Below are positions 53,520-62,681 of a stretch of DNA of 64,000 bases, piece by piece (position 1 is the stretch's first letter; each line of letters begins with the position of its first letter). Below the pieces are notes generated by a model that saw only the letters and a program-made list of their open reading frames with translations, did no database searches and was not told the DNA's origin. Position numbers and translations under genes: made by a program. This stretch comes from Ruminococcus sp. (GTDB lineage Bacteria; Bacillota; Clostridia; Oscillospirales; Ruminococcaceae): positions 186,001 through 250,000 of the forward strand of contig JAFYUM010000006.1 of the NCBI GenBank assembly GCA_017558505.1, given 5' to 3'.

Positions 53520-54359
53520 ATGGACGTTACAATCAAAAAGAATTTGCAGAAAACAGTCTGCAAGGTAAGAATGGGCGTTATTGAGGGAACTTTCAACGCT
53601 AAATCGGGACATCCCGGCGGTTCTCTCTCAATCAGCGACACACTTACTTATCTCTACTTCAACAAGATGAATGTTAACCCTGCTGATGCAGAAAATGCCG
53701 ACAGAGACAGACTTGTTCTCTCAAAGGGACACACTGCACCTGCACTTTACTCCGTTCTTGCACAGAAGGGCTATTTTTCCGAGGAGGAGCTTAAATCTCT
53801 CCGTCACATCGGTGCGCTTTTACAGGGCCACCCCTGCATTCATATCCCTGGTGTAGATATGTCCAGCGGCTCTCTCGGACAGGGTATTTCCGCTGCTGCT
53901 GGTATGGCACTTGCAGGAAAGCTTGACGGCAAGTCATATAAGGTATATTCAATTTTAGGCGATGGCGAAATCGAAGAAGGTCAGGTATGGGAGGCTGCTA
54001 TGTTTGCGGCTCACTATAAGCTTGACAATCTCGTTGCAATCGTTGACAACAACGGACTCCAGATTGACGGACCAATCACAGAGGTATGCTCACCCGAGCC
54101 TATCACAGATAAATTCGCAGCATTCGGCTGGCACGTAATTACAATGGACGCTCACGATTTCAACAGCATTGATGCGGCTTTTGCTGAGGCTGAAACAGTA
54201 ACAGGCAAGCCCGTTGCTATCATTCAGAAATCCACAAAGGGTAAGGGCGTATCATTTATGGAAAATCAGGTAAGCTGGCACGGAACAGCTCCCAACAAGG
54301 AGCAGTATGACCAGGCAATGGCAGAGCTTAACGCACAGTTAAAGGAATTGGAGGACTAA
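53520..54359 (+). CDS. Transketolase, N-terminal subunit
   Basis: 279 residues. Thiamine diphosphate-binding half: SGHPGGSLSISDTL, LSKGHTAPALYSVL, GSLGQGISAAAGMAL, and the TPP motif GDGEIEEGQVWEAAM ending near NNGLQIDG. The C-terminal half is a separate gene four bases downstream; such split transketolases are common in Firmicutes and archaea. Central to pentose phosphate metabolism. Confidence 0.95.
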   Translation: MDVTIKKNLQKTVCKVRMGVIEGTFNAKSGHPGGSLSISDTLTYLYFNKMNVNPADAENADRDRLVLSKGHTAPALYSVLAQKGYFSEEELKSLRHIGALLQGHPCIHIPGVDMSSGSLGQGISAAAGMALAGKLDGKSYKVYSILGDGEIEEGQVWEAAMFAAHYKLDNLVAIVDNNGLQIDGPITEVCSPEPITDKFAAFGWHVITMDAHDFNSIDAAFAEAETVTGKPVAIIQKSTKGKGVSFMENQVSWHGTAPNKEQYDQAMAELNAQLKELED

Positions 54360-54363
54360 TACT

Positions 54364-55311
54364 ATGGCAGATGTAATCAAAAAGGCTACAAGAGAAAGCT
54401 ATGGCGAGGCTCTGAAAGAACTTGCAGGAGAATATAAGGATTTAATCGTTCTTGACGCTGACCTTGCAGCAGCTACAAAGACAGGCGTATTCAAGAAGGC
54501 TTGTCCCGAAAGATTCTTTGACTGCGGTATTGCAGAGGCAAATATGATGGGTGTTGCAGCAGGTCTTGCAGCTTGCGGTAAAATCCCATTTGCAAGCACA
54601 TTCGCAATGTTTGCGGCTGGCAGAGCATATGAAATCGTAAGAAACTCTATCGGTTACCCCCACCTCAACGTGAAAATCGGTGCAACTCACGCTGGTATTT
54701 CCGTAGGTGAAGACGGTGCAACTCACCAGTGCAACGAGGATATCGCTCTTATGAGAACTATCCCCGGTATGACAATTATCAACCCCAGCGATGATGTTGA
54801 AGCTAAGGCTGCTGTAAAGGCTGCACTCGACTTTGAAGGCCCTGTATATATGCGTTTCGGCAGACTTGCAGTTCCCGTAATCAACGACGCTGAAACATAC
54901 AAGTTTGAGCTTGGCAAGGGTGTAGTTCTCAAGGAGGGTAATGATGTAACAATCGTTGCAACAGGACTTCTTGTAAACGAAGCTGTTGAAGCTGCAAAGG
55001 TACTTGAAGCAGAGGGAATTTCTGCAAGAGTTGTAAATATCCACACAATCAAGCCACTTGATAAGGAGCTTATCTGCAAGTGTGCAAAGGAAACAGGCGT
55101 AATTGTTACAGCTGAGGAACACAGCGTAATCGGCGGACTTGGTTCTGCTGTAGCTGAGGCAGTTACAGAGTGCTGTCCTGTACCTGTTGTAAAGATTGGT
55201 GTAAATGACGAGTTTGGTCATTCTGGCCCTGCTGTTGACCTGCTTAAAGAATTCGGACTTTGTGCTGATAATATTGTTGCAAAGGTTAAGGAAGCTGTTA
55301 AGCTTAAATAA
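54364..55311 (+). CDS. Transketolase, C-terminal subunit
   Basis: 315 residues. Pyrimidine-binding half: LDADLAAATKTGVFKKACPE, GIAEANMMGVAAGLAACGK, FASTFAMFAAGRAYEIVRNS, THAGISVGEDGATHQCNEDI, and a C-terminal domain IVTAEEHSVIGGLGSAVAE. Forms the active enzyme with the N-terminal subunit. The DNA is very rich in regular codons, as in highly expressed genes. Confidence 0.95.
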   Translation: MADVIKKATRESYGEALKELAGEYKDLIVLDADLAAATKTGVFKKACPERFFDCGIAEANMMGVAAGLAACGKIPFASTFAMFAAGRAYEIVRNSIGYPHLNVKIGATHAGISVGEDGATHQCNEDIALMRTIPGMTIINPSDDVEAKAAVKAALDFEGPVYMRFGRLAVPVINDAETYKFELGKGVVLKEGNDVTIVATGLLVNEAVEAAKVLEAEGISARVVNIHTIKPLDKELICKCAKETGVIVTAEEHSVIGGLGSAVAEAVTECCPVPVVKIGVNDEFGHSGPAVDLLKEFGLCADNIVAKVKEAVKLK

Positions 55312-55316
55312 GTGTA

Positions 55317-55343
55317 AAAGCCCTCGTTTTCGGGGGCTTTTTT
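55317..55343 (+). terminator. Terminator of the transketolase operon
   Basis: Ten-bp stem AAAGCCCTCG (55317-55326) with CGGGGGCTTT (55331-55340), TTTT loop, then T run. Confidence 0.92.
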
Positions 55344-55387
55344 GCGATATGCCGATATTTGATGAGGATTTTTGTTAAATCTGCGAA

Positions 55388-55416
55388 TTGACAAGTGCGT
55401 ATACGGGGGGTATAAT
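55388..55416 (+). promoter_or_regulatory. Promoter of the dockerin protein gene
   Basis: TTGACA (55388-55393), 17 bases, TATAAT (55411-55416), 61 bases before the ATG. Confidence 0.88.
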
Positions 55417-55477
55417 AAGTATGAGGGATAATATACTCACTGGTTATTGGTATTGACTTTTTTAAGGAGGAATTACT

Positions 55478-56494
55478 ATGAAAAAACGTATATTTTCACT
55501 TGCTTTATCAGCGGTCACAGCTATTTCTGCTGTATCGGCTATGAGTGCAAATGCACTGTGGTACTGGGGCGTTGTTGACGAAGAAGTAGTAGAAGAAACT
55601 TTCGGAGATTACGATGAACTCGAAGGCTATGACTGGCTCGGAATTCATAATACTAAATTTATGTATCTGACTCCTGAAAAAAATGACACAACATTTTTCT
55701 ATGAAGTATACAGGGATAAAGACCGTATTTATATTACAGTTGATGCAGCTAATGACGTTGATAAAATTAAAGAAAAGATACAGGCTGTTGATGAAGAATT
55801 GTATATACATTCATACGTATTATCTAAATTAGAGAACAAATATCGTTTTGATGTCAGTGCAGACCTAATATCTCCCGAAACTGCAAAAAAAATATGTGAA
55901 ATAGTGGAAGATGTGGATTTGGAAACCAGTTACAATTACAACCAGTATCGTTATCAGAATATAATTTGTGAGTATCTGACAGGCTACCAGCCAAAAGAAC
56001 GAGTTTATAAAGACGGAACAAATGAAATAATAACAATAGACCAAGAAGAAAAGTTGCGTGAATATGCCGATAGTCACAACGAAGATTTTGAGCTTGTTAT
56101 GTATCAGAGTGGAAAGGAAGATTTTCGTGGTTTTTGTGTTACATTTGATATGATATACCTCAAACCAAAAAAAGAACTTACACGAACAGAGCATCTTGAA
56201 CTTGCTAAAGAGATTTATGAGGCTACAGGCTGTCAACCCCTACGATACTCATTAGAAAGTGCAACTCCTGCTCTTGGCGGTGTAACCCTCGACCTCACCG
56301 ACTACCTCAACGGCGACGCTAACCGTGACAAAACAACATCAATCGCCGATGCCGCCGCAATTATGCAGGCTATAGCCAACCCTGACAAGTACGCATTATC
56401 TGATTTAGGCGAATTCAATGCAGACTACGACAACAACGGCTTAACCGTTGACGACGCTGTGGCAATTCAGAAAAAACTTGCTAAAGCAGAATAA
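55478..56494 (+). CDS. Secreted dockerin protein with uncharacterised N-terminal region
   Basis: 338 residues. Signal peptide to ANA (about residue 26). Residues 30-275 are not recognised; within them two alpha/beta segments look alike (RIYITVDAANDVDKIKEKI and later FELVMYQ...ELAKEIYEATG), possibly a duplicated domain, and no catalytic motif is evident. A dockerin at 279-338 (GDANRDKTTSIADAAAIMQA, ANPDKYALSDLGEFNADYDN) has nearly the same recognition helix as the GH74 dockerin. AAGGAGG precedes the ATG. Likely a cellulosome component of unknown role. Confidence 0.8.
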   Translation: MKKRIFSLALSAVTAISAVSAMSANALWYWGVVDEEVVEETFGDYDELEGYDWLGIHNTKFMYLTPEKNDTTFFYEVYRDKDRIYITVDAANDVDKIKEKIQAVDEELYIHSYVLSKLENKYRFDVSADLISPETAKKICEIVEDVDLETSYNYNQYRYQNIICEYLTGYQPKERVYKDGTNEIITIDQEEKLREYADSHNEDFELVMYQSGKEDFRGFCVTFDMIYLKPKKELTRTEHLELAKEIYEATGCQPLRYSLESATPALGGVTLDLTDYLNGDANRDKTTSIADAAAIMQAIANPDKYALSDLGEFNADYDNNGLTVDDAVAIQKKLAKAE

Positions 56495-56502
56495 CAAATA
56501 AG

Positions 56503-56528
56503 GAGGCAGGGGGACACCTGCCTCTTTT
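56503..56528 (+). terminator. Terminator after the dockerin gene
   Basis: GAGGCAGG (56503-56510) with CCTGCCTC (56517-56524), six-base loop, then TTTT. Confidence 0.8.
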
Positions 56529-56540
56529 CAAGGTGATTAC

Positions 56541-57317
56541 ATGAAAATAACAAGAATTAAAACAGCCGAAAGCAAATCGGCTGAAATGAAAGGCAAAGCA
56601 ATACAGGACCACTGTCTGTATCTGTTCAGAAGTCCTGTTATACTGACTCTTGGGGGTATGGAAACCGTTTGTTCAGCAGGTACGGCTATACTCTACGAGG
56701 GAGGAATAAGTAGGTTTTTCCGTGGTGCGGGCGGCAGGGAACTAAAATATGATCTTGTTCAGTTCCGTCCCTCCTCCGCAGATAAGCATTATATTGGCGG
56801 ACTCGATTTTCCGCTTAACAAACCTATTGAAATGGCAGACAGTTATATACTCGCCACAACTATTAAAAATTTTTCCTTTCATATCCATTCCGGAGGAAAA
56901 CGACGCAGTGAGCTGGGGGAAGTCTATATGCGTCTGATATTTATTGCCCTTGAGGAGGGTTGTCTTGGTAATGAAGCAGAAATAAGCGATATCCCACGAT
57001 TTAATCAGCTTCGTGAAATACGCAGTGAAATATATGATAATCCAGCAGTTCAGCTGTCTGTGGATATTCTCTGTAAGCGTCTGGGTGTGGGAAAAACATA
57101 TTTCCATAAGATATATAAAACGGCATTCGGTATAACATTCAGACAGGATGTAATTAAAAGCCGCATAAACTGTGCCTGCCAGCTTCTTACAGAAACAAAG
57201 CTGTCAGTCAGCGTTGTTGCAGAAAAATGCGGATATGAAAATGAGTCCTTCTTTATGAAGCAGTTCAGACAGCAGATGAATTGCACCCCGAGCCAGTACA
57301 GAAATAAAATTTTTTAA
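56541..57317 (+). CDS. AraC-family transcriptional regulator
   Basis: 258 residues. An N-terminal cupin-like sensing half and a C-terminal pair of helix-turn-helices at about 170-255 (VDILCKRLGVGKTYFHKIYK, CGYENESFFMKQFRQQ, TPSQYRNK). AAGGTGA lies before the ATG. It starts directly after the terminator of the dockerin gene, with no strong promoter of its own seen, so read-through is possible. It may sense a sugar and control nearby glycan genes. Confidence 0.88.
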   Translation: MKITRIKTAESKSAEMKGKAIQDHCLYLFRSPVILTLGGMETVCSAGTAILYEGGISRFFRGAGGRELKYDLVQFRPSSADKHYIGGLDFPLNKPIEMADSYILATTIKNFSFHIHSGGKRRSELGEVYMRLIFIALEEGCLGNEAEISDIPRFNQLREIRSEIYDNPAVQLSVDILCKRLGVGKTYFHKIYKTAFGITFRQDVIKSRINCACQLLTETKLSVSVVAEKCGYENESFFMKQFRQQMNCTPSQYRNKIF

Positions 57318-57337
57318 GAGATATAGCCTTAAACCTC

Positions 57338-57366
57338 TTTACATACGGTATTAATTGTGATATAAT
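57338..57366 (+). promoter_or_regulatory. Promoter of the M15 peptidase gene
   Basis: TTTACA (57338-57343), 17 bases, TATAAT (57361-57366), 56 bases before the ATG. Confidence 0.8.
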
Positions 57367-57421
57367 TAAAAGGTGGTAAATTATGCCGTAAAAAGAAAAG
57401 AAAAATGTAAGGAGAAGAATT

Positions 57422-58453
57422 ATGGCAAAGGGCGACAACAGACGAGGACGTAAAAAATACCGTGTAAGATATGACAGAATTGTTGTATTCTTGCTTATTA
57501 TTATAACAATTGCAGTTCTCGCATCTTCATGCGTTAATAAAATCAAGGGTAAGGACAATAAAGCAAATGCCCCTGAAATTCCGAAAATAACAACAACGAC
57601 TGAGAAAAAAGAAACAGCACAGACTACCGGAAAGGCAGACAATTCTGCTTTAGCTCCCGAGGATACAACTGAAACCACAGTGACACATTCACAGTTCACA
57701 ACCGTTTTATATGCTCCTGAGGAAGCATACAAGGGCGATCTTGTTCTCGTAAATCACGATTATGAATACATCTTCCCCGAGGGTGATATCGAGGCTGTTA
57801 CTATTGTCGGCAACAGGAACGATTACTATCAGGCAGGCGACTATGTAACAAAGCTTGATAAGGAAGTCCTTGTCCAGCTCAATGCTCTTATGGAGGCTTA
57901 TGCAATGTCTGACGGTTCAGGTACAACAGATGTTTTCGTGCAGGATGGTTTCAGAACATACGATGAGCAGGTTGTACGCCACAGCAGCGGAAAGTCAAGA
58001 ACCTTCCCAGCAGGTCATACCGATTATCATACAGGACGTACCTTTGATATGTTCCTTATGGATAGTGAAAGCGGTTCGGGCTATGCTTATTTCACAGCTG
58101 ATGAGTGGTTCAGCCAGAACTGCGGCAGCTATGGATTTATTCTCCGTTACCCTGAGGGTAAGCAGGATAAGACCGGTGAAAATTCCAGAACATACACCTA
58201 CCGTTATGTAGGTACTCCTCATGCGTCCTATATTAACCTACACCAGCTCTGTCTTGAGGAGTATATCGAAAAGGTAAAGGGACATAATAACGAGGAGCCC
58301 CTTGAAATATCCGCAGACGGACACAATTATCAGGTTTATTATGTTCCAATGGCTGAAAACGGCGGTACAGACATTCCTGTTCCCGCTGACAAGGAATATA
58401 CTGTTTCAGGCTGTAATGCAGGCGGATTTATTGTAACTGTTACTGTTGATTGA
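57422..58453 (+). CDS. Membrane-anchored M15/VanY-like peptidase
   Basis: 343 residues. Basic N terminus, one membrane segment (about 20-37), a Thr-rich linker (55-95), then an M15-like D-Ala-D-Ala carboxypeptidase region: VQDGFRTYDEQ, the first zinc motif DYHTGRTFD (H203, D209), and YRYVGTPHASYI (H267). The spacing differs from VanY (SxHxxGxAxD): Tyr202 aligns with the first His and H203 follows it, and the usual ExxWH is TPH. It may be a subtype common in clostridia or a changed enzyme. Would act on peptidoglycan stems outside the membrane. Confidence 0.75.
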   Translation: MAKGDNRRGRKKYRVRYDRIVVFLLIIITIAVLASSCVNKIKGKDNKANAPEIPKITTTTEKKETAQTTGKADNSALAPEDTTETTVTHSQFTTVLYAPEEAYKGDLVLVNHDYEYIFPEGDIEAVTIVGNRNDYYQAGDYVTKLDKEVLVQLNALMEAYAMSDGSGTTDVFVQDGFRTYDEQVVRHSSGKSRTFPAGHTDYHTGRTFDMFLMDSESGSGYAYFTADEWFSQNCGSYGFILRYPEGKQDKTGENSRTYTYRYVGTPHASYINLHQLCLEEYIEKVKGHNNEEPLEISADGHNYQVYYVPMAENGGTDIPVPADKEYTVSGCNAGGFIVTVTVD

Positions 58454-58468
58454 TAGACGGAGATAAAC

Positions 58469-60106
58469 GTGAAAAAAACAGCATTATTTTTAAGTATGTT
58501 AATGTGTGCCGCAGTATTTACTTCCTGCGGCAACGACGATAAGGAGGACGGTTCGGGGCATATGTACAACGTAACCCTGAACGGAAATCCTGAAAGCCTT
58601 GATCCGCAGTTTGCTTATGATTCCGCTTCAAATACGGTTATAAGGAACCTCTACAGCGGACTTATGCGGGTGGATAAATCCGGAAATGTGGTGTGCTGCA
58701 ATGCGGCAAATTACAAGGTTTCCGACAGCGGAATGGTGTATACATTTACGTTGAAGGACGACAATTTCTGGTTTTTTGATGTGAATGATGATGATGTAAT
58801 ATCAGAGGATGAATATTTCCCCGTTACGGCTTATGATTACGCATTTGCTCTGCGGCGAGTCCTTGATCCACGTATGAAATCCCCGTACCGTGATGATTTT
58901 TCATGTATAGTGGGAGCATACGAGGTTATGAATGGGCTTGAACCTGTTGATTTTGCGGAAATTCATGCTGATGACGAAAAAACCCTTAAAGTTGTTCTGA
59001 CAACGCCCAATGCTGAATTTTTGCAGCTTATGGCTTCACCTGCGGCATATCCCTGCAATGAGGAGTTTTTCAATTCCACCAAGGGCAGATACGGACTTGA
59101 TGACCGTTCGGTTATGTCAAACGGAGCGTTTTTTGTAAGACAGTGGTTCTATGATCCCTATGGCAGCAATAATATTCTGTATATGAAGCGTAATGATGCT
59201 AACTGGAGTACCACATACGATATTATGCCATCGTTCCTGAGCTTTTCAATTGAGGACAGCGAGGAGGATATCCGTGCTGTATTCAAAGATGGTGAAACGG
59301 AATGTTTTACATCACTTAACAGCAGTCCCTATAACGAGGAGAAATATCTTATACAGGGTATTCCTGCTACGACGCTTGGTTTGATATTCAATCCGGAAAA
59401 TGAGATTTTTTCCAATATAAATATGAGAAAGGCACTTGCACTTTCCATTGACCGTGACGAGTTAAGCACAAAAATTGACAGTGATTTGCAGATAGCGAGG
59501 GGTATAATTCCTCCGGCTTTAAAGGTGCATGGCAGAAGCTACCGTGAGCTTATATCTGACCGTCCATTGGGAGCTTACGACGAGGTACAGTCGGCTGAAT
59601 GTTATGAAACAGCCAGAAAAGAGGAGAATTTTGCTTCAATAGGCGAGCCGAAAATACTTGTAAATGGTGAAACTGTTGATTCATCATATCTTCATATCAT
59701 TACGAGAAAGTGGCAGGATTTGTTCGGATTTTATATTGGTATAGATGAAGTATCGGGCGAAGAATTTTACAATCGGTTAAACATCGGTGATTATGAAATT
59801 GCCCTTTACCCTCTTAAAGGCAAAGGGGCTTTAGGAAGTGCGGTTATACGTGAGCTTGAAGAAAGTTCAGTATGCAGCGGAATACCTGAAATAAAAGCAA
59901 TAAGAGAGAGCGTACTTGCGTGCAGCAGTGTAGATATGCTTGTGGAGAAATATTCCGAGGCTGAAAAAGCGATAGTTGACACTTATTATTTTGTGCCGGT
60001 TTTTTATAAGAATTCATATCTCATAGCCAACAAGGCAAATGAGGATATAATATACGATCCTTTCACGGAGTCGATTGATTATCGCATTGCACAGAACTAT
60101 GATTAA
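58469..60106 (+). CDS. Oligopeptide-type solute-binding lipoprotein (family 5)
   Basis: 545 residues. Lipobox FTSC (C20). OppA/DppA pattern: LNGNPESLDPQFAYDSASNT, YTFTLKDDNFWFFDVNDDD, YDYAFALRRVLDPRMKSPY, FFNSTKGRYGLDDRSVMSNG, MRKALALSIDRDEL. The start is a GTG with CGGAGA five bases upstream. It binds peptides or similar ligands for an ABC importer whose other genes are not in the window. Follows the M15 gene by 15 bases and is probably co-transcribed. Confidence 0.92.
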   Translation: MKKTALFLSMLMCAAVFTSCGNDDKEDGSGHMYNVTLNGNPESLDPQFAYDSASNTVIRNLYSGLMRVDKSGNVVCCNAANYKVSDSGMVYTFTLKDDNFWFFDVNDDDVISEDEYFPVTAYDYAFALRRVLDPRMKSPYRDDFSCIVGAYEVMNGLEPVDFAEIHADDEKTLKVVLTTPNAEFLQLMASPAAYPCNEEFFNSTKGRYGLDDRSVMSNGAFFVRQWFYDPYGSNNILYMKRNDANWSTTYDIMPSFLSFSIEDSEEDIRAVFKDGETECFTSLNSSPYNEEKYLIQGIPATTLGLIFNPENEIFSNINMRKALALSIDRDELSTKIDSDLQIARGIIPPALKVHGRSYRELISDRPLGAYDEVQSAECYETARKEENFASIGEPKILVNGETVDSSYLHIITRKWQDLFGFYIGIDEVSGEEFYNRLNIGDYEIALYPLKGKGALGSAVIRELEESSVCSGIPEIKAIRESVLACSSVDMLVEKYSEAEKAIVDTYYFVPVFYKNSYLIANKANEDIIYDPFTESIDYRIAQNYD

Positions 60107-60111
60107 TGAAA

Positions 60112-60138
60112 AAACGCAGTCCAATACGGACTGCGTTT
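60112..60138. terminator. Bidirectional terminator
   Basis: AAACGCAGTCC (60112-60122) with GGACTGCGTTT (60128-60138), five-base loop, between convergent genes. Confidence 0.88.
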
Positions 60139-60144
60139 CGATTA

Positions 60145-60681
60145 TTACTTTCTGATTGAAACAATTGTACCCGATGAGAGTTCTTCAAGGAGTTCAAGTA
60201 CTTTATCAATTCCATGCTCGGAGTATTTGAAGAATGTGTGATATGTTCCCTCAACAAGGAATGTCATTTTCATTCTGTCCTCAAGTGATGGTGTGTATTC
60301 CGGGAAAAGTTCGCCGATAAGCTTGTAAAGCTCATCGATAAACAGTTCTGCAAAGCTGTTGCTTCTGGAACCGCTGAAAAGAATTTTTATACGTTCCTCG
60401 TTGGCAATGACTGTATCGCTTAAAGAGCGTACAAAGGAACTTACATTCTCAAAAATGTCATAGGTATTAGGTACGCTGTTAAGGCATTCACAGATAAGCT
60501 CACGTTCAAGTGTTTCTGATAAATCGTAGATATCCTTGTAGTGAAGGTAGAATGTTGCCTTGTTGATGTTTGCTACAGTAGAAAGTTCTTTAACTGTAAT
60601 TTTCTCAACAGGCTTTTCGGATCTTAATTCCAGAAATGCATTTTTTACGGCTGTTCTTGTTTTTGTAATACGTAAATCCAT
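60145..60681 (-). CDS. TetR-family transcriptional regulator
   Basis: 178 residues. N-terminal helix-turn-helix: TRTAVKNAFLELRSEKPVEK, ITVKELSTVANINKATFYLHYKD. The C-terminal ligand domain is specific to this group. GAGGTG lies five bases before ATG 60681; the frame extends 30 bases further upstream without a better start. Divergent from glgB with promoters facing apart, so it may control glgB or itself. Confidence 0.9.
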   Translation of the reverse strand: MDLRITKTRTAVKNAFLELRSEKPVEKITVKELSTVANINKATFYLHYKDIYDLSETLERELICECLNSVPNTYDIFENVSSFVRSLSDTVIANEERIKILFSGSRSNSFAELFIDELYKLIGELFPEYTPSLEDRMKMTFLVEGTYHTFFKYSEHGIDKVLELLEELSSGTIVSIRK

Positions 60682-60774
60682 GTTTTCACCTCGTTTTTTT
60701 ATTTTATACAAACTCTGATATTGATTGAATATTAGAAATTGTATGGCTGTAGATGTATTATTTATCTTATATAT

Positions 60775-60803
60775 ATTATAGTATATTATTCAGTAAAAGT
60801 CAA
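60775..60803 (-). promoter_or_regulatory. Promoter of the TetR gene
   Basis: On the minus strand TTGACT (60798-60803), 17 bases, TATAAT (60775-60780). Confidence 0.82.
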
Positions 60804-60812
60804 TAGAAGTTT

Positions 60813-60841
60813 TTGTAAATTTGGTAGTTTTTTATTAAAAT
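60813..60841 (+). promoter_or_regulatory. Promoter of glgB
   Basis: TTGTAA (60813-60818), 17 bases, TAAAAT (60836-60841). Transcription would begin near 60848, which leaves no leader for the TTG at 60852 and favours the GTG at 60885. Confidence 0.65.
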
Positions 60842-60884
60842 ATACGTAAATTTGCCCAAAAATTTAACTATAGGATGTGACGGT

Positions 60885-62669
60885 GTGAATTTTTATGATT
60901 TTTATAACGGCAATTGCTTCAACGCTTATGAATACCTTGGTGCATTTTGCAGCGGACAGGGTACGACATTCAGAACATATGTGCCGAATGCAGAAAAGGT
61001 GTCACTGATCGGTGATTTTTCACAGTGGCAGGAAATACCTATGATTCCTGTAAACGACGGCAGATTTTATGAGATTTCTGTTCCGGAAGCAAAGGCGGGG
61101 ATGAATTACAAGTATCGGATATACAGAAAAAACGAGGGATTTGCTGATCACATTGATCCCTATGGATACGGCTGTGGGCGCCGCCATGATGTGTGCTCCG
61201 TTGTGCGTTGTATGGAGTATGAATTCAGCGACAGCGAATGGCTTGGGAACCGCACAGACTGCAAAAATAAACCGCTGAATATATATGAAGTTCACATCGG
61301 TTCATGGTATAAACCTCAGAACAGCAATTGCCAGTGTCACACCTACGAAGAAATAGCTGATGAGCTGATAGCATGGGTAAAGGATAACGGCTATAATTAT
61401 ATAGAATTTATGCCCCTTGGAGAGTATCCTTGCGATGAATCATGGGGATATCAGGGGACTGGATTTTTTTCCCCGACTTCACGTTATGGTACAGCGGTAC
61501 AGCTCATGAAGCTGGTTGACAAGTGCCACAAAAACGGCATTGGAGTTATCATGGATTTTGTACCCGTTCATTTTGCGGTAAATGACTATGCACTTGCGGA
61601 ATATGATGGTACACCGCTGTATGAATATCCTTCTGATAACATGAGATACAGCGAGTGGGGAAGTCTTAACTTCAATCATGAAAAAGGCGAAGTTCAGTCA
61701 TTTCTGAAATCAGCGGCGGCATACTGGCTTGACGTTTATCATTTTGACGGTATACGTGTTGACGCTGTGCGTAATCTCATATATCGGAATGGCGATGAAA
61801 GGCTTGGAGTAAATACAAAGGGAATAGATTTTCTTCGTGGTATGAACAGTGGACTGAAAAAGCGTTTCCCTACAGCAATAATTGCAGCAGAGGATTCAAC
61901 TGCATATCCTGATGTGACAAAATCGGCTGAAAATGGCGGATTGGGATTTGATTACAAGTGGGATATGGGTTGGATGAATGATACTCTTGAATACTTTGTA
62001 ACATCGCCGATGTATCGCAGCAGGGATTATCATAAGCTGACATTTTCCATGCTTTATTTTAAAAACGAAAAGTTTATCCTGCCTTTTTCGCATGATGAGG
62101 TTGTTCATGGAAAGGGCAGCATTGTTGGGAAAATGAACGGTATCGAAAAATTTCCGCAGGCAAGAGCGATGTATCTGTATATGTATGCACATCCGGGAAA
62201 AAAACTGAATTTTATGGGCAATGAGACAGGACAGTTAAGAGAGTGGAATGAAAATTGCCATATTGACTGGGAACTTCTTGAAAATCCCGAAAACAGTCGG
62301 TTTAATCAGTTTATAAAGATGGTAAATCATATTTATCTGAAGCATGAAGCACTGCATTATGATTATGAAGATGACAATTTCAAATGGGTTGACTGCGACT
62401 CTGAGGATGATTGTATATACGCTTTTCTTCGCAAGGGGGAGTATGAAGATATTCTGGCGGTTTTCAATTTGTCGGATTGGGGAAGAAGCGGATATACTGT
62501 AAAAATCGGTGGTTATACAAAAGTTGATTTGCTTATTGACAGCGATTGGGAGAAGTTCGGCGGAGATGTATGTGAAAGTATTTCTTCTGTCCGCAATGGC
62601 TTGTTGACTGTAGATATGCCGCCATATAGCGGAAAAATGTTTGTGATGTATAAAAAGGACGCTCGTTAA
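60885..62669 (+). CDS. glgB: 1,4-alpha-glucan branching enzyme
   Basis: Adds alpha-1,6 branches to glycogen. About 594 residues, short for the family, with one N-terminal CBM48 domain (GTTFRTYVPNAEKVSLIGDF) and a GH13 barrel. Catalytic motifs: GIRVDAVRNL (nucleophile Asp), IAAEDSTAYP (acid Glu), FSHDEVVHGKGS (third Asp). I prefer the GTG with AGGA nine bases upstream; the frame also opens at TTG 60852, which would add 11 residues but has no ribosome site. Other glycogen genes are not adjacent. Confidence 0.93.
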   Translation: MNFYDFYNGNCFNAYEYLGAFCSGQGTTFRTYVPNAEKVSLIGDFSQWQEIPMIPVNDGRFYEISVPEAKAGMNYKYRIYRKNEGFADHIDPYGYGCGRRHDVCSVVRCMEYEFSDSEWLGNRTDCKNKPLNIYEVHIGSWYKPQNSNCQCHTYEEIADELIAWVKDNGYNYIEFMPLGEYPCDESWGYQGTGFFSPTSRYGTAVQLMKLVDKCHKNGIGVIMDFVPVHFAVNDYALAEYDGTPLYEYPSDNMRYSEWGSLNFNHEKGEVQSFLKSAAAYWLDVYHFDGIRVDAVRNLIYRNGDERLGVNTKGIDFLRGMNSGLKKRFPTAIIAAEDSTAYPDVTKSAENGGLGFDYKWDMGWMNDTLEYFVTSPMYRSRDYHKLTFSMLYFKNEKFILPFSHDEVVHGKGSIVGKMNGIEKFPQARAMYLYMYAHPGKKLNFMGNETGQLREWNENCHIDWELLENPENSRFNQFIKMVNHIYLKHEALHYDYEDDNFKWVDCDSEDDCIYAFLRKGEYEDILAVFNLSDWGRSGYTVKIGGYTKVDLLIDSDWEKFGGDVCESISSVRNGLLTVDMPPYSGKMFVMYKKDAR

Positions 62670-62680
62670 AGCGTCCTTTT
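62653..62680. terminator. Bidirectional terminator after glgB
   Basis: AAAAGGACGCT (62653-62663) with AGCGTCCTTTT (62670-62680), overlapping the glgB stop and just before the converging regulator's stop. Confidence 0.9.
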
Positions 62681-62681
62681 G

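Noticed and set aside
54442..55221. Open frame of 259 codons on the minus strand, antisense to the transketolase C subunit
   Set aside because: Low-complexity Cys/Ser/Tyr composition typical of the antisense of GC3-regular codons, no ribosome site, and it covers a clearly conserved gene.
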